From Bernardetiaceae bacterium (GTDB lineage Bacteria; Bacteroidota; Bacteroidia; Cytophagales; Thermoflexibacteraceae), in NCBI GenBank assembly GCA_025057115.1, contig JANWWZ010000020.1, positions 1 to 50,432 on the forward strand: DNA of 50,432 bases, written 5' to 3'. The notes under the pieces are model-generated. The model was not told the DNA's origin. It searched no databases and saw only the letters and a program-made list of their open reading frames with translations. This document shows positions 34,466-43,392 of the stretch, in pieces (the first letter of the stretch is position 1; the number at the start of each line of letters is the position of its first letter). A program made the position numbers and the translations under genes.

Positions 34466-35766
34466 AAAGAAGCTATCCGATGTATAGCATTTACCAAGCG
34501 GTCTAAATCATGAGTGGTAGTATATACATTAGGGGTAACTCGCACACCTTTGATGTTTTCCCATTCAATGGCAACGGTGTGTATCTTGTATTGATTAAAA
34601 AGGGCGCTATCTATTTCCGCTGGGGTTTTTCCTTCTACGGAGAAAAGCCCGATGGCGCAACCAAATTCAGGGTTAAGCGAAGTGTGTAAGCGCACTTTTG
34701 GCAAAGTTACTACTTGTTCAGCCCAATAATTTTTGAGGTAATGCAATCGCAGGGCTTTTCGTTCCGCTCCTATCATAAGGTGAAAGTCAATTGCCTGCCC
34801 TATGGCTTGTTCATTGGCAAAGGGTCGCGTGCCTAAGTGTTCAAATTTGCGAATGTCGTTACTTTCAGGGTCTGGAGCTGCAAATAGGGGATATAACTGG
34901 GCAATTTTTTCCTTTTTCACGTAAAGCATGCCACTTCCAAAGGGAGCCGTAAGCCATTTGTGCAGGCTTGTGCCAAAGTAATCGGCTTCTAGGTCGGGAA
35001 TGCGAAAATTGAGCAAGCCAAAGCTATGCGCCCCGTCCACTATTACTTCTATTCCTCTTGCATGAGCAGCCTGCGCAATGGGGCGCACAGGTATTATTTG
35101 CCCCGACCAATTGATAATGTGCGTAATATGTACAACTTTAGTCTTTGCTGAAAACAAAGAAGTGTATTGTCGGATGATTGCTTCTTTATCTTCTGAAGGC
35201 AGTTGTAAATTAGCATAACGCAATACAATACCATCGCGTTTCTCGCGCTGGCGCCAGGCATTAATCATGCTAGGATAGTCTTGCCGAGCTAAAACCACTT
35301 CATCACCTTTTTGCAGCCGCAACCCGAAAATAACCGTTTCTAGGGCTTCAGTGGCATTCCGTTGGATGGCAATTTCTTCTGGCAAGCAGCCTGCTAATTC
35401 TGCCAGACGAGCCCGCAGCGGTTCACGACCCGCATCCAAGATGCGCCACATGTAGTAACTAGGAGCTTCGTTAGAAAAGCGATTGTAGCGTTCTACGGCT
35501 TCTTGCACCACTCGTGGATGAGGCGACACTCCTCCATTGTTCAAGTTCAAGATAGTGGATGAAACAGTAAATGCTTGTTTGATTTGGTACCAAAATGACT
35601 CGTCGCGGATAATTTCCTCTGTCGTTTTTTGGCCAGCCAACTCAATGGCCCGGTGTAAGTCCCCAGCAATGAGCTTAGCCCCTATGCTGCTCAAGGGAGT
35701 GTAAAGTGATAAAGCTGCTGCCTGTTTGAGAAAATTTCTTCGCCGCAATACGGACAATATTTTCAT
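34462..35766 (-). CDS. Exported class V aminotransferase-fold (PLP) enzyme
   Basis: A 434-residue PLP enzyme of the isopenicillin N epimerase/cysteine desulfurase-like group. The catalytic Lys270 lies in GTSLHKWLTAPFG, and the PLP-binding Asp244 and His247 are in VDGAHSFG. An N-terminal twin-arginine signal (LRRRNFLKQAAALSLY) predicts export of the folded enzyme to the periplasm. The NGGVSPHP block is typical of the group. The substrate is unknown: desulfurase, epimerase and lyase activities all occur in this fold. It heads an operon with the PP2C phosphatase through a 4-bp overlap. A possible promoter lies at 35994-36022, giving a long leader. Confidence 0.88.
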   Translation of the reverse strand: MKILSVLRRRNFLKQAAALSLYTPLSSIGAKLIAGDLHRAIELAGQKTTEEIIRDESFWYQIKQAFTVSSTILNLNNGGVSPHPRVVQEAVERYNRFSNEAPSYYMWRILDAGREPLRARLAELAGCLPEEIAIQRNATEALETVIFGLRLQKGDEVVLARQDYPSMINAWRQREKRDGIVLRYANLQLPSEDKEAIIRQYTSLFSAKTKVVHITHIINWSGQIIPVRPIAQAAHARGIEVIVDGAHSFGLLNFRIPDLEADYFGTSLHKWLTAPFGSGMLYVKKEKIAQLYPLFAAPDPESNDIRKFEHLGTRPFANEQAIGQAIDFHLMIGAERKALRLHYLKNYWAEQVVTLPKVRLHTSLNPEFGCAIGLFSVEGKTPAEIDSALFNQYKIHTVAIEWENIKGVRVTPNVYTTTHDLDRLVNAIHRIASL

Positions 35767-35993
35767 CAGTAACCTACAAATTAGTTAACTTGATTAACAA
35801 TTAAGCTACAAACAACCCCAACACCTCGGCATAGTGATAATGTTAGCTAAGATATAAAAAGCAAACGGATTAACATAGGAAGCAAAAAAACAACTATTGC
35901 AGTGCGAGGTAAAGAAAAAACAAGCCTTTCTTACTCGAGGGCAATCGTGTAAGAGTTATGAAGAAATAAAAATTGATGTAGAGACCACTTGCG

Positions 35994-36022
35994 CAAAGTT
36001 ATCGATGCGATCTTGACACAAA
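35994..36022 (-). promoter_or_regulatory. Candidate minus-strand promoter for the aminotransferase operon
   Basis: Read on the minus strand, TTTG (36022-36019) and TAACTTTG (36001-35994, full match) are separated by 17 bp. The leader to the ATG would be about 220 nt. The rest of the 285-bp gap (35767-36051) is A/T-rich, with no gene seen. Confidence 0.35.
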
Positions 36023-36051
36023 AGGAACAACTCCTTATCTGACAAGTTCTA

Positions 36052-37584
36052 CTACCTTATCAACTGTGCAACTTCTTCGGCTGATGAAGTGCCTATTAAA
36101 TGGAGAAACTCTGCTACTTCTTCATTTTTCCAGCCTTTGCCCGCTAACTGGCAAATGATTTTTAAGTATTCTTCCTTCATTGTAAGACGATAGAGAGCAG
36201 CTGCACAGTAGGGTTTTATCTCCTCGTCGGCAAGTCCTTGTTGCAAGGCTTGTAATGAAGTATGTACAGGAAACTGCGCTAGGGCTAAAGCGGCTCTTCT
36301 GCGGGCAGCAATCGTTCCTTGCTCATACAAGCCGACTTCCTCCTTTTGTTGAAGTTGGCGCACTAGGTAAGGCACGGCTAAATCATTGCCTAGAATGGCT
36401 AACCAAAAAGCAATTTTCAGGGGCGACTCTGCAAATTTATCTTTAGGCAATAAGGAAACAAGAAAGTCAAATGTACCTGGAATTTGCAATTGCACCATGT
36501 ACTGACACAATTTTCCCAGTAAAACCCAGTTATCAGTATGGTGAGCCATTTCCATTATAAGGCGTTGGGCTTGCTTGCCGCGCAAAGTAAATTCTTCCCA
36601 TATTACTTCTTCTAGCTCATAGGGCACCAGTTGATGCCAAATTGCCGTAGCAAGCCATGCCGTACTTTCCGCAGTGGAATCATTTATAAAAGACAGCAAC
36701 AGTTGGCGAATTCCTTCTTTCTTGTTTTCTTCTGCTAGGGCAGAAGACAAGCACGAAAAAATTTCATAATTCTTCTCCGTGTAAGCAAGTTCAATGAACG
36801 GAGGAATAAAATCGTAAAAAGCGGCTTGTTTGACAAACTGTCCCGTTTTTTCTAGGTTATTTTGCGCAAGAGCTATTTCTGCCAACGCCTTTAGAGCGGG
36901 AGTATAACGCGGATTAATAGCAAGACTTTTGGCAAGAGCTTTCTCGGCTGCCGAGTAATCTTTTTGCTGAATTAATAATTTTCCCAGCAATGTATGGTGT
37001 TGTTCTTCCATTGGAAACATGTAAGCTAACAAGGCAGCGTAGTGAAGGGCTTGTTCATAGTTGCCTCTGAGTTTGTACGCATCGGCAAGAGAGTAGAGAG
37101 GAGCACTTTCATAGGGATAGTAGTGAAGGGCTTGTTGAAAAGCAGCGATAGCTGAATCAGCAAGAGCAAGGTATTCAGTGGAAGCAAATTCTAAAGGCAA
37201 TGCGCTTGTAGGAACGCAATCGCGATAGAATAAGGCTTCTGCCTGACGCAAGTAGCACTCGCCAATGGACATTAACAGGGGGTAATCAGTTTCTTTATTT
37301 TGCAGACCTTGTTGCCAAAGTTGAATAGCCTCTCTCCATAGCCCATTTTGTGCTATGAGCGTACCTAGCAATACGCGCGACTCGTTGTCAGTTGAATCTA
37401 ATTCGAGATTGGTTTGCAGAAGTAGGTTAGCTGAAGAGTAGTGACCACGCTCAAGCAAAGTTAAGATTTCTTCAATGGGGTAGCGTTGGGCGTAAAGATT
37501 ATTTTGCGAAAATGTAGCGTAAATTAACAATGAAATAAATAGGCTAGCTAAGAAATTGGCAGGATTGCTGCTAGGTTGTCCCAT
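36052..37584 (-). CDS. Exported TPR protein with HEAT-like C-terminal repeats
   Basis: A 510-residue protein with an N-terminal signal peptide (about 1-32, ending NNLYAQ). Tandem TPR units run from about 35 to 250 (for example ALHYYPYESAPLYSLADAYKLRGNYEQ split over two helices, then AEKALAKSLAINPRYTPALKAL). The C-terminal half has helical HEAT-like repeats (FWLAILGNDLAVPYLVRQL, then AARRRAALALAQFPVHTSLQ). These are protein-interaction scaffolds, and the partner is unknown. It lies between the aminotransferase operon (after a 285-bp gap) and the membrane dipeptidase, all on the minus strand, and appears to be monocistronic. Confidence 0.82.
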   Translation of the reverse strand: MGQPSSNPANFLASLFISLLIYATFSQNNLYAQRYPIEEILTLLERGHYSSANLLLQTNLELDSTDNESRVLLGTLIAQNGLWREAIQLWQQGLQNKETDYPLLMSIGECYLRQAEALFYRDCVPTSALPLEFASTEYLALADSAIAAFQQALHYYPYESAPLYSLADAYKLRGNYEQALHYAALLAYMFPMEEQHHTLLGKLLIQQKDYSAAEKALAKSLAINPRYTPALKALAEIALAQNNLEKTGQFVKQAAFYDFIPPFIELAYTEKNYEIFSCLSSALAEENKKEGIRQLLLSFINDSTAESTAWLATAIWHQLVPYELEEVIWEEFTLRGKQAQRLIMEMAHHTDNWVLLGKLCQYMVQLQIPGTFDFLVSLLPKDKFAESPLKIAFWLAILGNDLAVPYLVRQLQQKEEVGLYEQGTIAARRRAALALAQFPVHTSLQALQQGLADEEIKPYCAAALYRLTMKEEYLKIICQLAGKGWKNEEVAEFLHLIGTSSAEEVAQLIR

Positions 37585-37723
37585 ATGGAAAAGTAGGCTA
37601 AATTTTTTCCTTATTTAACGCAATAAAATGCAATATATTTAAGTTCGAGGTTGTGTTAAGGGAGCTATGAGACGTAATTTTTTGGCTTTTTAAGTAAAAA
37701 ATCCACTTGCCTTCGGCGAGTAA

Positions 37724-38701
37724 TCAATTAAACCACAGATTTTTTAGGAAAGAAATTAAGTTGGTAGTAAAAAAGTTACTTAAGTCGTCTTTTTGTACTC
37801 CGAAATTTTCCATATCTTCTTTTAGCATCAAAAAATTACTTGCGTTAGAATATCTTTCAAAATACACACCAGAAGGAAAGTCTTTGGGTTGATAGTAAAA
37901 CAAATCAGCTCCGCACACCATGGCTGCTCCCAAACGCTTTCCATGTTGCCAGTGCCGCAGTAAATCGGTGGGTTGGTTGCCTACATAGGCTTTTAACCAA
38001 GTAAGTCCAATGATACCGCCCCGCTGGATAATAGCTTTGGCAATATCGTCAGGCAAATTGCGCCGATGATGATGCACGGCTCTAAAATTTGAATGGCTGG
38101 CTATAACTTTCAGAGGGAGGTGATTTTTGTCTATGTGTTCTAGTATGCCATAAGCAAGTGCATCACTGGCATGAGAAAAATCAATGGCAATTCGTTTATT
38201 GGCTAAGTAATCTAGCAAGCGTTTACCATCCTCTTTAAGACCAATGTTCGTATAATTACCTCCTCCGAAGCGATTTTCAGTATGATGAGTCAGACTGATG
38301 TAAAAAATTTTTCCTAGCTGATGCTCTAATTTATCAAGTTGTTGGAAGCCGTTTTGCAGTGGTTCATTTTCTAGACAAAAACTCGAAGCATTTTCAATAG
38401 CGGCTACCAAAGCAATTCGAGGCTCTCGCAATACATTTTGCAGGTGTTCTGCACAGGTTGGAGTATATACTTTGTCTGGATAACGAGTAAGCAGTTGAAG
38501 AAAATGGTTGGCTTGCTGGGCTCCTGCTTGAACGCTGCCAGGCTGGGTAGTGGTAAAAATAGCCATCGTTTGCAAAGCTACTCCACCTTGCTGTAATTGA
38601 GTTAAGCTGCAGCGACTCTCCTCGGCAAACGGAGAAGCATTAGGAACCCCTTGTAAATAACTCAACAGGTCACAATGGGCATCAGCGGCAAAATGCAGCA
38701 T
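37724..38701 (-). CDS. Membrane dipeptidase family (M19) zinc peptidase
   Basis: A 325-residue zinc-dependent dipeptidase of the renal dipeptidase fold. Zinc ligands are visible: His9 and Asp11 in ADAHCDLL, the bridging Glu in AAIENASSF, and His residues in IDFSHASD and VIASHSNFRAVHHHRRN. The ISLTHHTENRFGGG block is also typical. There is no evident signal peptide, so it is probably cytoplasmic. It is shorter than many members (about 350-400) but all core motifs are present. It is divergent from the SusC/SusD pair with a 152-bp spacer; a link to imported peptides is possible but unproven. Confidence 0.92.
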   Translation of the reverse strand: MLHFAADAHCDLLSYLQGVPNASPFAEESRCSLTQLQQGGVALQTMAIFTTTQPGSVQAGAQQANHFLQLLTRYPDKVYTPTCAEHLQNVLREPRIALVAAIENASSFCLENEPLQNGFQQLDKLEHQLGKIFYISLTHHTENRFGGGNYTNIGLKEDGKRLLDYLANKRIAIDFSHASDALAYGILEHIDKNHLPLKVIASHSNFRAVHHHRRNLPDDIAKAIIQRGGIIGLTWLKAYVGNQPTDLLRHWQHGKRLGAAMVCGADLFYYQPKDFPSGVYFERYSNASNFLMLKEDMENFGVQKDDLSNFFTTNLISFLKNLWFN

Positions 38702-38791
38702 CTATCATAAAAAGCATTTTCTAAACAAGGTCGCAAATTGCTCAAATTGGATGAAAGTTCCGACTTGCTTTGTTAAATAACGCATCTTTTT

Positions 38792-38823
38792 TTTGACTAC
38801 ACGCATATTAATCCTTAAACTTG
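38792..38823 (+). promoter_or_regulatory. Promoter of the susC-susD pair
   Basis: TTTG at 38792-38795, a 20-bp spacer and TAAACTTG (7/8 to TAnnTTTG) at 38816-38823, 30 bp before the SusC ATG. This is a good Bacteroidota -33/-7 pair. Confidence 0.6.
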
Positions 38824-38853
38824 GAACGAAATACCACCAAATTCAAGCAAACA

Positions 38854-41823
38854 ATGAGGCAAATTCTACTCTGTACATTGGGTACTTTGATAGCTACCTT
38901 TGTACTGGCACAAGAGAGGCAGATTTCTGGCACTGTTACCGACGGTGCTGAAAAAGTTCCTCTTCCAGGAGTATCTATTTTGATTAAAGGTACTACCTCT
39001 GGTGCTACTACGGATGCAGAAGGAAGGTATCGGATTAACGTGCCTGCTAATGCAAAAACACTAGTGTTTAGCTTTGTAGGTTTTGCAACACAAGAAATAG
39101 AAATTGGCAACCGCACTACTATCGATGTAGTGATGATGCCTGATACAAAAACTTTGCAAGAAGTAGTAGTTACTGGGTACGGTCAGCAGGAGAAAAAAGC
39201 CCTTGCTGGCTCGGCAGCAGTGGTAAATGCAGAAATTATTCGTGCAGTTCCGCTAGGCTCTTTTGACCAAATGCTACAAGGACAAGCACCAGGGTTGTTA
39301 GTAGTGGCTAACTCTGGTCAGCCGGGGGCTCCAGCAGCGGTGCGCATTCGCGGCGTCGGTTCTATCAACGGCACTAACGAACCGCTCTATATTGTTGATG
39401 GAGTACAAATTTCAGCTCAAAATTTTGCCACGCTTAACCCTGCTGATTTCGAATCAGTCAACGTGCTTAAGGATGCAGCTGCTACCTCCATTTATGGCTC
39501 TCGCGGCTCCAATGGAGTAATTGTTGTTACCACAAGACGCGGCAAGGCAGGAAGTGCTAAAATCGAATATGCTGGTCAACAGGGTTGGTCCTTCTTTCCG
39601 CGCAATAGATTAGAATTAATGAACACCAACGAAAAAATCGACTACGAGTTGCGCATCGGCGGCACTCCATTGGAAGACCTCTCTCCTGCTGAAATTGCTC
39701 GGCTGCGCACCATTGAAACTGATTGGCAAAAAGAAATTTTTCAAGTAGGACAAACGGCTCAACATCAAATTAGCGCTTCTGGAGGTAATGAAAAAACTAT
39801 TTTTTACCTTTCTGGCAACCTCTTCCAGCAGTCTGGCACAGTGCGTTTCACAGGGCTAGACCGTTACACAGGTCGGGTAAACATAGAACACAATACGGGC
39901 AACCTGCGCTTTGGACTCAACGCCACTGCTGGATATTCCGACTATCGCAATACTACAGAAGCTAACACAGGAATTGCCTCTCCACTTAATGCCATCCGCT
40001 GGGCAAACCCTTATGAAACCCCCTTCCAACCTGATGGGTCATATACCCAATTTCGCTCTGGGCAACCCAATCCCGTGCAAGAAATGTTAGAAACGTTTCG
40101 CGGTACGCGGGAGTTCAAAGGAGTAGGTAGCGCATTTATAGAGTATAGTTTTCCATTCTTGAAAGGGCTTTCTGCACGCACTATTTGGGGAGTTGATTAC
40201 GAAAATCAGGAAAGTACCACTTTCTTTAGCCGCAAGTCAGTAGTGGGACAATCGGCTGCCAATCGGCGCAATGGAGCCTTAACGCGCAATTTCTTCCGCA
40301 ATACCCGCTGGACAGGTACTACTTCACTCAACTACACCAAAACTTTTGGCGAGCATAACCTCAACGTAGGGCTATTCCAAGAAGTAGTGCGCAACCGATT
40401 TGGCACTTTTGGCTTTACAGGATTTGGCTTAACAGGAAACTTGCAAAATGAGGCAGGCATTACTCCTGGAAGTCCTACCAATAATTTCATCCCTTTAGTG
40501 CGCGGCAATGCTTCTGAAAGTGCCTTAGTGTCTTACTTTTTAATAGCTAATTACAGCTACAAAGACCGCTATTTTGCAAGTGCTACTTTGCGCCGTGATG
40601 GTTCTTCCCGCTTTGGTCCACAACGCCGCTGGGGCAATTTCTGGTCCTTAGGTGGCAGTTGGGTGATTTCTGAGGAAAGTTTTATGGCAGGGATAGACAA
40701 AAGCAAACTTTCCTTGCTGAAATTAAAAGCTAGCTATGGCACAGTGGGTAGCCAAGCAGGCTTTACCAGTGCGTTTGGTTCTTTCGGCATTGGCGACTTT
40801 GCTGCCAGAGAGCTTTTTGCCTCTACTGCCGTTTATGACGGCGCTTCTGGGTTAGTGCTTACGCAACTTTCCAACCCAGAACTAGGCTGGGAGCAGAAAA
40901 ACATGCTCAATGCAGGAATTGAGTTTGGATTGTTTAACGATCGCATCAGTGGTAGCATAGAATTCTACAACAACCTGACCACCAACATGTTCTTACCCGT
41001 ACAGCTATCCCGTACTACAGGATTTACCAGCCAGAACCGCAACGCAGGCAAGATGCGCAACCGCGGCATAGAAATTGCCCTTAACACAGTCAACCTTAGA
41101 ACAGGACAATTCCGCTGGACTAGCCACATCAACTTCACTCTTAATCGCAACAAGATTGTAGACCTGGCAGGAGAAAAGGAAATCATAAGCGGACTTATCA
41201 TTCAACGCGTGGGACATCCCGTAAACAGCCATTTTTTAGTAGAGTATGCAGGTGTGAATCCACAAAATGGCAACGCGCTTTATCGCCGTCCTGACGGAGA
41301 AGTAACGGAAACCTATAGCCCCAATGATCGACAAATTTTCGGTGTGAGAGATGCACCCTACTTCGGCGGCATTACTAACACCTTTACCTTCAAAGGGTTA
41401 GAGCTTACTTTCCTTTGGAACTACGTGTTAGGTCACAAAATTTACAACAATGACCGCACCAACGTAGAAGATCCTACTTACTACATAGACAACCTCTCGC
41501 GCGCCTTGCTGAGAAGCTGGCAAAAACCTGGAGACATTACTGATATCCCGCGCCCTGACCAAGAAATGCAACGCGGCACTACGCGTTTTCTCGAAAAAGG
41601 CGATTTCTGGCGTTTGCGCAATGTAGTCCTTTCCTACACCTTCCCCACCAATCTCATCAACAAGGCTAAAATTTCTTCCTTGCGCTTGTTTGTACAAGGA
41701 CAAAATGTGTTCACCATTACCGAGTTTTTAGGCTTTGACCCCGAAATTACCGGAGGACAACTCACCGGGGCGCAATATCCCGCTCTTCGAACTGTTACCT
41801 TTGGCATCAACTTAGGATTTTAA
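38854..41823 (+). CDS. SusC/RagA-family TonB-dependent outer-membrane transporter
   Basis: A 989-residue outer-membrane importer. After the signal peptide (1-19, ending TFVLAQ) comes a carboxypeptidase-D-regulatory-like domain (about 20-105; ISGTVTDGAEKVPLPGVSI). A TonB-box-type stretch with LQEVVVTGYGQQEKK precedes the plug (VRIRGVGSINGTNEPLYIVDGVQ). The 22-stranded barrel runs to a terminal TFGINLGF with C-terminal aromatic. ATG at 38854 is preferred over the TTG at 38821, which lies in the -7 element. It is paired with the SusD-like gene 14 bp downstream. No glycan-degrading enzymes flank the pair, so the nutrient is not identified; a TonB energiser lies at 48398. Confidence 0.95.
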   Translation: MRQILLCTLGTLIATFVLAQERQISGTVTDGAEKVPLPGVSILIKGTTSGATTDAEGRYRINVPANAKTLVFSFVGFATQEIEIGNRTTIDVVMMPDTKTLQEVVVTGYGQQEKKALAGSAAVVNAEIIRAVPLGSFDQMLQGQAPGLLVVANSGQPGAPAAVRIRGVGSINGTNEPLYIVDGVQISAQNFATLNPADFESVNVLKDAAATSIYGSRGSNGVIVVTTRRGKAGSAKIEYAGQQGWSFFPRNRLELMNTNEKIDYELRIGGTPLEDLSPAEIARLRTIETDWQKEIFQVGQTAQHQISASGGNEKTIFYLSGNLFQQSGTVRFTGLDRYTGRVNIEHNTGNLRFGLNATAGYSDYRNTTEANTGIASPLNAIRWANPYETPFQPDGSYTQFRSGQPNPVQEMLETFRGTREFKGVGSAFIEYSFPFLKGLSARTIWGVDYENQESTTFFSRKSVVGQSAANRRNGALTRNFFRNTRWTGTTSLNYTKTFGEHNLNVGLFQEVVRNRFGTFGFTGFGLTGNLQNEAGITPGSPTNNFIPLVRGNASESALVSYFLIANYSYKDRYFASATLRRDGSSRFGPQRRWGNFWSLGGSWVISEESFMAGIDKSKLSLLKLKASYGTVGSQAGFTSAFGSFGIGDFAARELFASTAVYDGASGLVLTQLSNPELGWEQKNMLNAGIEFGLFNDRISGSIEFYNNLTTNMFLPVQLSRTTGFTSQNRNAGKMRNRGIEIALNTVNLRTGQFRWTSHINFTLNRNKIVDLAGEKEIISGLIIQRVGHPVNSHFLVEYAGVNPQNGNALYRRPDGEVTETYSPNDRQIFGVRDAPYFGGITNTFTFKGLELTFLWNYVLGHKIYNNDRTNVEDPTYYIDNLSRALLRSWQKPGDITDIPRPDQEMQRGTTRFLEKGDFWRLRNVVLSYTFPTNLINKAKISSLRLFVQGQNVFTITEFLGFDPEITGGQLTGAQYPALRTVTFGINLGF

Positions 41824-41837
41824 ACCAGGCAACAACT

Positions 41838-43283
41838 ATGAAACTGCTCAAATACACCCTCACCACTACCTTCACTTTTTTGGCTGCTTCATGTGCCAAT
41901 CTGGTGGATAAAATCAATCCCACGCACATTTTGGATAAGTCCAATGCCTTTAAAACCATTGAAAATTTCGAAGCGGCCTTAAACGGAGCTTATTCGCAGT
42001 TGCGCAGCGTAAACCTGTATGGGCGCAACCAATCAGTAATGCCCGATATGATGAGCGATAACTTGAAAGAATCTCCTGAAAACCTTCCGCAAGGCACTCG
42101 CGGCATGGTGGATTGGGTTTATGCAGCGGATAATGGAGCTGTAGCAGATGCATGGCTAGGGCTTTATACAGTCATCAACTCGGCTAATATTGTTATTAAC
42201 GGCATTGATGATTTTACCACTTCCACTAATCAAAAAACTGCCAACCGCATTAAAGGGCAGGCACTGGCACTGCGGGCTTGGTTGCATTTCGACCTATTGA
42301 AGTGGTTTGCCAACAGCTACGATCGCAATTCCAACGAACCTGCTGTGCCTATTATGACGCAACCTTCCACTAACAATCCTAATTTGCGCCCTCCTCGAGC
42401 TACGGTTAAAGAAGTATACGACCGCATCTTTGCCGATTTAAACGAAGCCTTGCGCTTGTTAAGCGATGTAGACCGCGCTATCAACACGGCTACTCGCCGA
42501 GTAAACATAGACGCAACCACTGTCAATGCGATGTTAGCGCGCATATGCCTCTATGCAGGGCTTAATGCTGAGGCTATTCGCTTTGCTACCAATGTTATCA
42601 ACGCTTTGCCGCTGGCTACTCGCACTCAGTTTCCGGCCATTTGGCGCGATGAAAGCGCAGTGGAAGTAGCTTGGGCTATTCGCTTTAATCCAGGGGAAGG
42701 CGGTCCAGCGTTGGAGGTGTATTCCCCCGCTGGAGCAGACCGCGCTTCCTTTGACGCCTCTCCTGATTTAGCAGCCCTTTACGACCGCGCTAATGATATT
42801 CGTTTCAGCAGCTATTTAGCCCCTGGTTTTGGCACGCGCGCTCCTCGTCCTCAAACGCGCATTATTCCCATCAAGTATCTAGGCAAAGGCAATAACCGCG
42901 ATGGCGTAGTAGACTTTAAAGTATTGCGCACAGGGGAAATGTACCTCATTCGCGCAGAAGCCCGTTTGCGCACTGGCGATACCTCCGGTGCTTTGCAAGA
43001 TTTGAATACTTTGCGCGCTGCACGTATTCAAAACTTTGTTCCAGGCAATGAAACGGGAGAGGCTCTAGTGAGAGCAATTGCCGACGAACGCCGCCGCGAA
43101 CTGTTTTTAGAAGGACATCGCTGGTTCGACCTCAAGCGCACTACGCGCACTATTAACCGACAAAATTGCACTCCTCCAGCCACTCAGTGCAATTTAGCCC
43201 CCAACAGTCCCCGTTGGACTTGGCCCATTCCCATTGTCGAAATCAATGCCAATCCAAATATGACGCAGAATCCGGGCTACTAG
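41838..43283 (+). CDS. SusD/RagB-family surface lipoprotein
   Basis: A 481-residue nutrient-binding lipoprotein that caps the SusC channel. The signal peptide ends in the lipobox LAASC with Cys19. TPR-like helical SusD features follow: ENFEAALNGAYSQLRS, then RIKGQALALRAWLHFDLLKWFANSY and the C-terminal RAEARLRTGDTSGALQDLNTLRAAR, with EGHRWFDLKR near the end. It is translated just after the SusC gene and ends at a terminator, so the pair is bicistronic. The ligand is unknown. Confidence 0.95.
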   Translation: MKLLKYTLTTTFTFLAASCANLVDKINPTHILDKSNAFKTIENFEAALNGAYSQLRSVNLYGRNQSVMPDMMSDNLKESPENLPQGTRGMVDWVYAADNGAVADAWLGLYTVINSANIVINGIDDFTTSTNQKTANRIKGQALALRAWLHFDLLKWFANSYDRNSNEPAVPIMTQPSTNNPNLRPPRATVKEVYDRIFADLNEALRLLSDVDRAINTATRRVNIDATTVNAMLARICLYAGLNAEAIRFATNVINALPLATRTQFPAIWRDESAVEVAWAIRFNPGEGGPALEVYSPAGADRASFDASPDLAALYDRANDIRFSSYLAPGFGTRAPRPQTRIIPIKYLGKGNNRDGVVDFKVLRTGEMYLIRAEARLRTGDTSGALQDLNTLRAARIQNFVPGNETGEALVRAIADERRRELFLEGHRWFDLKRTTRTINRQNCTPPATQCNLAPNSPRWTWPIPIVEINANPNMTQNPGY

Positions 43284-43304
43284 CCTGAGGTTAGCTAATA
43301 AGTG

Positions 43305-43338
43305 AGCCCACCTGGCCATAAAGCTAGATGGGCTTTTT
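43305..43338 (+). terminator. Intrinsic terminator after the SusD gene
   Basis: AGCCCA and TGGGCT form a 6-bp stem, extended by two further pairs (CT with AG) beyond one mismatch, and TTTT follows. It lies 22 bp past the stop codon. Confidence 0.7.
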
Positions 43339-43392
43339 AATTTTTACTTGCCAGGCAGGGCTAAGAAAAAAGTTTTTTCAGGATAGGGCGTG

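Noticed and set aside
37585-37723. Possible small RNA or gene between the TPR and dipeptidase genes
   Set aside because: The 139-bp spacer shows no hairpin, no good promoter and only a shadow frame of the dipeptidase gene.
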